Positions 6,576 to 10,019 of a stretch of DNA of 10,019 nt are shown here, in pieces. A program made the translations under genes and the position numbers. The notes beneath the pieces were generated by a model. The model saw nothing but the letters and a program-made list of their open reading frames with translations, did no database searches and was not told the origin of the DNA. How positions within the stretch are numbered: the stretch's first letter is position 1; every line of letters starts with the position of its first letter. Source of the stretch: Bacteroidota bacterium (GTDB taxonomy: Bacteria; Bacteroidota; Bacteroidia; Bacteroidales; PUMT01); contig PXAP01000354.1 of the NCBI GenBank assembly GCA_003567115.1, positions 1 to 10,019 of the forward strand, written 5' to 3'.

Positions 6576-8509
6576 TCGGGCTGATTACCGGTAATCTCAA
6601 ATTCCGTGCGCCGGTTTTCTGCTCTGCCCTCTTCGGTTTCATTGGTTGCCAGCGGCATGGTTTCACCATAGCCCTCATATTCGATCCGGCTTTCATCAAT
6701 ACCCGATCCTGCAAGGTAGCCGGCAACAGCCCCTGCCCTTCTTAACGATAATTCCATATTGTATTCCGGATCACCGATATTGTCGGTATGGCCGTTGATT
6801 TTTATCCGGATACCGGGATTGCTGTTCATAAATTCTGTCAGTTTCTCCAGCTCAACCAGAGATTCCGGCTTCAATTCATAACTGTCAAATTCGAAGAATA
6901 TGTTTCTCAGGATAGTCCGCTCCCCTGTTTTTATTGGATGCAAAGGAATATCCTTCAGATAGGGATCGGTCTGATGGGCAAACCCGCTGAGTGAAAAATG
7001 ATCTGAATAGAACAGGTACCCGCTGCTGGATACATTCAGTGCATAGTCCCTTCCCGTTGTTATCGGAACCAGGAATTCGCCGGTACCGGGATCTGACCAT
7101 GACCGGATAACCGTTTCAGCAGTAAGCAGATCAACAAGCTCAAAACTTGCATAAAGCCTTTGCCGGCTGTCTGCATCAAAAACTGTTCCCTTCATATACG
7201 AAACCTCCAGCGGACGTATGGCAGGATGGAGCTCAAATGAATATATATCCCTTACCTCCCCGCTCATCCTGTCAGATGCAAAATATGCCCTGTCACCCCT
7301 GGCATTCACTATAAGGCCAATTTCATCATAATGTGTATTTAAAGGATAACCAAGATTTTCAGGCTCACTCCAGTTCCCTTTCTCATCCCTGCGGGTAACA
7401 AAAAGATCATAGCCTCCCAAACCCACATGTCCGTCAGACGAAAAATAAAGTGTCCGGTTATCGGGGTGGATAAAGGGAGACATCTCATTACCTTCTGTAT
7501 TTATAACCTCCCCCAGGTTTACAGGCGTTCCCCACCTGTCATCTTCACCCAGTTGGGAATACCACAGATCCATCTTCCCCTCTCCCCCTCCCCGGTTACT
7601 TGTAAAATAGAGAATTTCCCCGTCAGAGGATATGGACGGCTGAGCCTCCCACGCGGCGGTATTTACCGGACTTCCAAGGTTTACGGGTTCTCCCCACCCC
7701 GTACCTGACCTTTCTGCAGCATAAATATCACAGCTGCCCTTTCCGTCTGCCCGGTTACAGGCGGTAAAATAAATCTTCCTGCCATCGGCCGTTAAGGAGG
7801 GAGCACCTTCGTTGAGATCTGAATTAAGAGGGGGACCGATATTTTCAGCTTTACTCCATTCATCTTCCTGATAATAACTCACATAAAAATCCTCCCGTAA
7901 ATTAGCCGGGACCCTGCTTCCGGCAGGATTTCTCTTTATCTGACGGGTAAAAACCAGGGTCTGCTCATCGGCAGTCAGTGTGGGCCAGTATTCATCATCG
8001 CCGGTATTGATTGCGGGACCGATATCTACCGGATCAAAGGGAACCGGATTATTTACAGCATGTATTGCAAAATCACATTTTTTTATCTGCTGTTCAGCCA
8101 TTTCCCTGTGCCTTTCAGGTACATCAGGGTGAGCAGCCAGTCTGTTATAGGAATCCCGTGCCTGTTCATATTCTCCGACAGCCAACCAGGCATTTCCCAT
8201 ACTGTAATAGGCCGGGGGATAAAAATCGGGGTCGAGCGATACTGCCTTTTCGAAATAACTGACAGCCTCACGGTATTGCTCCATATCAAAGCAGACATCA
8301 CCGGCCAGCAGATATGCCTCATAAAAATCCCTGTCCGCTGAAATAGCCCGTTTGAACAGCTCAAGGGCCTCTTCGTGATTTAAAAGTTCAAATTGCCTGA
8401 TTCCTGAACGGAAAAACCTTTCTGCACGGCTGCTACTTGTTGAGAGTTCCTGCGAAAGCAGGGCTATGCTGCTTAAAAGGAATATGAGTGAAAAAACCGA
8501 TCGCTTCAT
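6572..8509 (-). CDS. TPR-PD40 propeller-CRD-OmpA envelope protein (PorE-like architecture)
   Basis: This 645-residue protein has a signal peptide (MKRSVFSLIFLLSSIALLS) with no lipobox Cys. Three TPR units follow at about 28-61, 62-95 and 97-131. Five PD40 blades lie between 165 and 425 with a period near 54 residues; four carry an N-[IL]-G-x-x-x-N-[ST] lead and all a strand such as GRKIYFTAC, GEILYFTSN or NRTLYFSSD. A carboxypeptidase-regulatory-like beta domain spans about 438-525. The OmpA C-terminal domain is at about 530-640. Its peptidoglycan-binding signature is GHTDNIGDPEYNMELSLRRA, and Asp576 and Arg591 are spaced as in OmpA residues that hold diaminopimelate. The domain order equals that of PorE (PG1058) of the Porphyromonas type IX secretion system, but Bacteroidetes carry several such paralogues and PorE is a lipoprotein, so orthology is not proven. 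It likely sits in the periplasm bound to peptidoglycan. It begins 21 bp after queE, probably in the same transcript. Confidence 0.9.
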   Translation of the reverse strand: MKRSVFSLIFLLSSIALLSQELSTSSSRAERFFRSGIRQFELLNHEEALELFKRAISADRDFYEAYLLAGDVCFDMEQYREAVSYFEKAVSLDPDFYPPAYYSMGNAWLAVGEYEQARDSYNRLAAHPDVPERHREMAEQQIKKCDFAIHAVNNPVPFDPVDIGPAINTGDDEYWPTLTADEQTLVFTRQIKRNPAGSRVPANLREDFYVSYYQEDEWSKAENIGPPLNSDLNEGAPSLTADGRKIYFTACNRADGKGSCDIYAAERSGTGWGEPVNLGSPVNTAAWEAQPSISSDGEILYFTSNRGGGEGKMDLWYSQLGEDDRWGTPVNLGEVINTEGNEMSPFIHPDNRTLYFSSDGHVGLGGYDLFVTRRDEKGNWSEPENLGYPLNTHYDEIGLIVNARGDRAYFASDRMSGEVRDIYSFELHPAIRPLEVSYMKGTVFDADSRQRLYASFELVDLLTAETVIRSWSDPGTGEFLVPITTGRDYALNVSSSGYLFYSDHFSLSGFAHQTDPYLKDIPLHPIKTGERTILRNIFFEFDSYELKPESLVELEKLTEFMNSNPGIRIKINGHTDNIGDPEYNMELSLRRAGAVAGYLAGSGIDESRIEYEGYGETMPLATNETEEGRAENRRTEFEITGNQPD

Positions 8510-8530
8510 TTGTTATATGATTAAGTATTG

Positions 8531-9151
8531 TCAGGGTATATGCATAAATTTATGTGCCTGAAGGGAAATACTCCATACAGGGTTTTCCTTCACATAATCC
8601 ACTACCGATGAAATAACTTTTTCATAACGGCTCCATTCGGGCTGCAAATAGAGTTTACACGAATCGTTAACCATTTCCGCATTTTTTTCTGCCCAGTCAA
8701 AATCGGAACTGTCACAAACAATGACCTTCAGCTCATCTGCAATTCTGAAAATTTCATTCCGCGGCGGGATCTCCCTTTTCGGGGAAAGGCATATCCAGTC
8801 CCATTCTCCGGTAAGCTGACCGGAACCGGATGTCTCCAGGAATGTTTCCAGAGAATACTTTTTCAGTTTATTGCAAAGGTAATCCAGGGGATAGCCGGAG
8901 GGCTCACCGCCGGTAACAACCACCGATCCGGCGGGAAAGGAGAGTGCTTTTATGATTATATCATCAGTATTGACAAGAGGATGCAGGAGCCTGTTCCAGG
9001 TGAATTTTGCATCGCACCAGCTGCAACCAATATCACAACCACCAAGGCGTATAAAATATGCAGCTTTGCCGGTATGATAGCCCTCACCCTGAACAGAATA
9101 AAAATCCTCCACCAGCGGCAGTTTTCTCCCTCCTTCGAACAGGTTTTCCAT
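8531..9151 (-). CDS. queE: 7-carboxy-7-deazaguanine synthase (radical SAM)
   Basis: This 206-residue protein is a small radical SAM enzyme. It converts 6-carboxy-5,6,7,8-tetrahydropterin to 7-carboxy-7-deazaguanine on the way to preQ0 and queuosine of tRNA. The iron-sulfur cluster motif CxxxCxxC is Cys39, Cys43 and Cys46 in GGCDIGCSWCDAKFTW. SVQGEGYHTG at 19-28 is the substrate-binding segment near the N-terminus typical of QueE. VTGGEPSGYPLDYL at 79-92 binds SAM, LSPK is at 122-125, and the end SLQAHKFMHIP is the usual QueE C-terminus. Length is normal and no key residue is missing. No other queuosine gene (queC, queD, queF) is present in the window, so the rest of the pathway must be elsewhere. 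The gene is followed after 21 bp by the OmpA-family gene. The ATG at 9149-9151 fits family length. Confidence 0.93.
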   Translation of the reverse strand: MENLFEGGRKLPLVEDFYSVQGEGYHTGKAAYFIRLGGCDIGCSWCDAKFTWNRLLHPLVNTDDIIIKALSFPAGSVVVTGGEPSGYPLDYLCNKLKKYSLETFLETSGSGQLTGEWDWICLSPKREIPPRNEIFRIADELKVIVCDSSDFDWAEKNAEMVNDSCKLYLQPEWSRYEKVISSVVDYVKENPVWSISLQAHKFMHIP

Positions 9152-9167
9152 TACCAGAAATTTATCC

Positions 9168-9197
9168 CTGTAAAATTACAGAATTAAATCTCTGTAA
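9168..9197. promoter_or_regulatory. Three CTGTAA/TTACAG half-sites in the queE leader
   Basis: CTGTAA at 9168-9173 and TTACAG at 9176-9181 form a 14-bp dyad with AA in the centre. TTACAGA at 9176-9182 is also the exact inverse of TCTGTAA at 9191-9197 across 8 bases. So one central half-site can pair with either neighbour. The cluster lies 17-46 bases upstream of the queE ATG, between it and the candidate -7 box. It may be an operator or two alternative RNA hairpins. I could not match it to a preQ1 riboswitch. Confidence 0.35.
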
Positions 9198-9243
9198 CAT
9201 CATACTTCTTCAATTTATCATCACCGGTCTCTATATCCGGGAA

Positions 9244-9251
9244 CAAACGTA
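9244..9251 (-). promoter_or_regulatory. Candidate -7 box for queE
   Basis: Read on the minus strand this is TACGTTTG, matching TAnnTTTG, about 93 bases upstream of the queE ATG. The nearest TTG upstream is 26 bp away, too far for a standard -33 element, so the call rests on the -7 box and on the 160-bp gap to the phosphatase gene. Confidence 0.35.
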
Positions 9252-9286
9252 CCAAAACGATCAGAATCTGCTTCCGGCAATACCGG

Positions 9287-9307
9287 TTGCAATCAGTTTG
9301 CAATCAG
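9287..9307. repeat. Tandem TTGCAATCAG, two copies
   Basis: TTGCAATCAG occurs at 9287-9296 and 9298-9307, an 11-bp period of one helical turn. Just before it, CCGG-CAATA-CCGG makes a small dyad at 9274-9286. It lies directly after the phosphatase stop codon and upstream of the candidate queE promoter. A paired binding site for a regulator is possible; a chance duplication is equally possible. Confidence 0.4.
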
Positions 9308-9311
9308 CTAA

Positions 9312-10019
9312 TCAATTTTCGCTGAACCCGAAAGCTTCCAGCATTTTATCAAAAATCCCCGTATTCTCATAGATTCCCATAAACTTCTCCGCACCGGGCC
9401 CCCAGGCAAAAACCGGCTGCATCAGACCGGTATGCCCGCCTGTAGTCCAGCCGGCTGTTATTTCACCGGTTTCCGGATCAAAGTCATTAAGAGCCAATCC
9501 TCCGGTATCGTGATCACTGGTAACAATTACCAGGGTTTCGCCATCCTCTGCTGCAAATTCCAGGGCTTTTCCCACAGCCCTGTCAAAATCGATCATCTCA
9601 TTTACAACATAATCAATATCATTATCGTGTCCGCCCCAGTCTATCTGTGCCCCTTCCACCATCATAAAAAATCCACGGGGATTACGATTAAGTATGTTTA
9701 TAGCCGTTTCGGTGGCATCGGGAAGCATATCCCCCCTGTTTTGGGTATACCTTGGAGGATGCCCTTCCGCTATCAGCCCTGCCAGTCTGCCCGAACTCAC
9801 CCGGGATACCTCGTCCATGGTGTATGCTATCTGATACCCCCTCTCTTCAAGCTCCTCCAGAAGATTCCTGCCATCCTGCCTGTTTTCGAAATGGGCTCTG
9901 CCCCCGCCGATAAAAACATCAATATCGGTATTGAGAAAATCCAGTGCAATTTCTTCAACCATATTACGGCCTGGCTGCTGTGCTATAAATGCAGCGGGTG
10001 TAGCATGGGTAATAGCACA
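9312..10019 (-). CDS. PhoA-type alkaline phosphatase, C-terminal part
   Basis: The frame is open from the right edge of the window, so the start lies outside; 235 residues are visible. An internal Met at 9962 is not the start, because the 19 codons before it encode family sequence (ITHATPAAFIA, matching the segment with the magnesium-binding Thr155 of E. coli PhoA). The metal ligands are present: VEGAQIDWGGHDND supplies the equivalents of Glu322, Asp327 and His331, TSDHDTGG those of Asp369 and His370, and GGHTG that of His412. The nucleophilic Ser region and any signal peptide are outside. These enzymes release phosphate from organic monoesters in the periplasm or outside the cell; that location is known for the family and not visible here. 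No Pho-type regulatory site can be assessed. It is transcribed toward queE, with 160 bp between them. Confidence 0.92.
   Translation of the reverse strand, partial: CAITHATPAAFIAQQPGRNMVEEIALDFLNTDIDVFIGGGRAHFENRQDGRNLLEELEERGYQIAYTMDEVSRVSSGRLAGLIAEGHPPRYTQNRGDMLPDATETAINILNRNPRGFFMMVEGAQIDWGGHDNDIDYVVNEMIDFDRAVGKALEFAAEDGETLVIVTSDHDTGGLALNDFDPETGEITAGWTTGGHTGLMQPVFAWGPGAEKFMGIYENTGIFDKMLEAFGFSEN

Noticed and set aside
7427..8341. Several plus-strand open frames of 80-95 codons
   Set aside because: They lie antisense to the propeller and TPR parts of the OmpA-family gene and show no family features.
9152..9251. preQ1 riboswitch upstream of queE
   Set aside because: The leader lacks the short H-type pseudoknot arrangement and the A-rich tail ending in a ribosome-binding sequence that mark preQ1-I; I could not fit the other classes by eye.
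9960..9962. Start codon of the alkaline phosphatase
   Set aside because: The frame stays open to the window edge and the residues before this Met match the family, so it is internal.

Overview
The window looks like chromosomal DNA of a Bacteroidota (Bacteroidetes) bacterium. Three things point there. The clearest promoter has the Bacteroidetes form (TTG, 18-bp gap, TATATTTG) rather than TTGACA/TATAAT. No start codon has a convincing Shine-Dalgarno sequence. The gene content is typical of the phylum: a GH3/beta-lactamase-type fusion, an exported tricorn-like S41 protease, a TPR-PD40-OmpA envelope protein and a DUF6485 microprotein. I see no mobile element, CRISPR array, tRNA or rRNA. Genus and species cannot be told from the sequence.

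Layout. (1) 1-1936, minus: the first 645 residues of an exported glycoside hydrolase family 3 protein of the NagZ type, running into the start of a second, serine-hydrolase-like domain that is cut by the window edge. (2) 1937-2307: an AT-rich divergent control region with several perfect inverted repeats, a pair of CAAAATTTTG palindromes two helical turns apart, and a promoter for the next gene. (3) 2308-5550, plus: a complete 1080-residue exported tricorn-like protease. (4) 5551-6179: mostly non-coding, holding an 88-bp foldable element, a short GGTCA tandem repeat, a 61-residue Cys-rich DUF6485 gene on the minus strand and a possible degraded dispersed repeat. (5) 6180-6575, plus: an OsmC-family protein whose stop overlaps that of the next gene. 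(6) 6572-9151, minus: queE followed 21 bp later by a TPR/beta-propeller/OmpA protein, probably one transcript. (7) 9312-10019, minus: the C-terminal part of a PhoA-type alkaline phosphatase that enters from the right edge.

Most of the genes serve the cell envelope: wall-sugar hydrolysis, peptide degradation, peptidoglycan anchoring and phosphate release. queE (7-deazaguanine synthesis) and OsmC (thiol chemistry, possibly peroxide defence) are the cytoplasmic exceptions. I did not find a wholly new system. The best leads are the queE/TPR-propeller-OmpA pair, which resembles a fused version of the proteobacterial tolB-pal-cpoB-queE neighbourhood, the palindrome pair upstream of the protease promoter, and the 88-bp foldable element after the protease gene.
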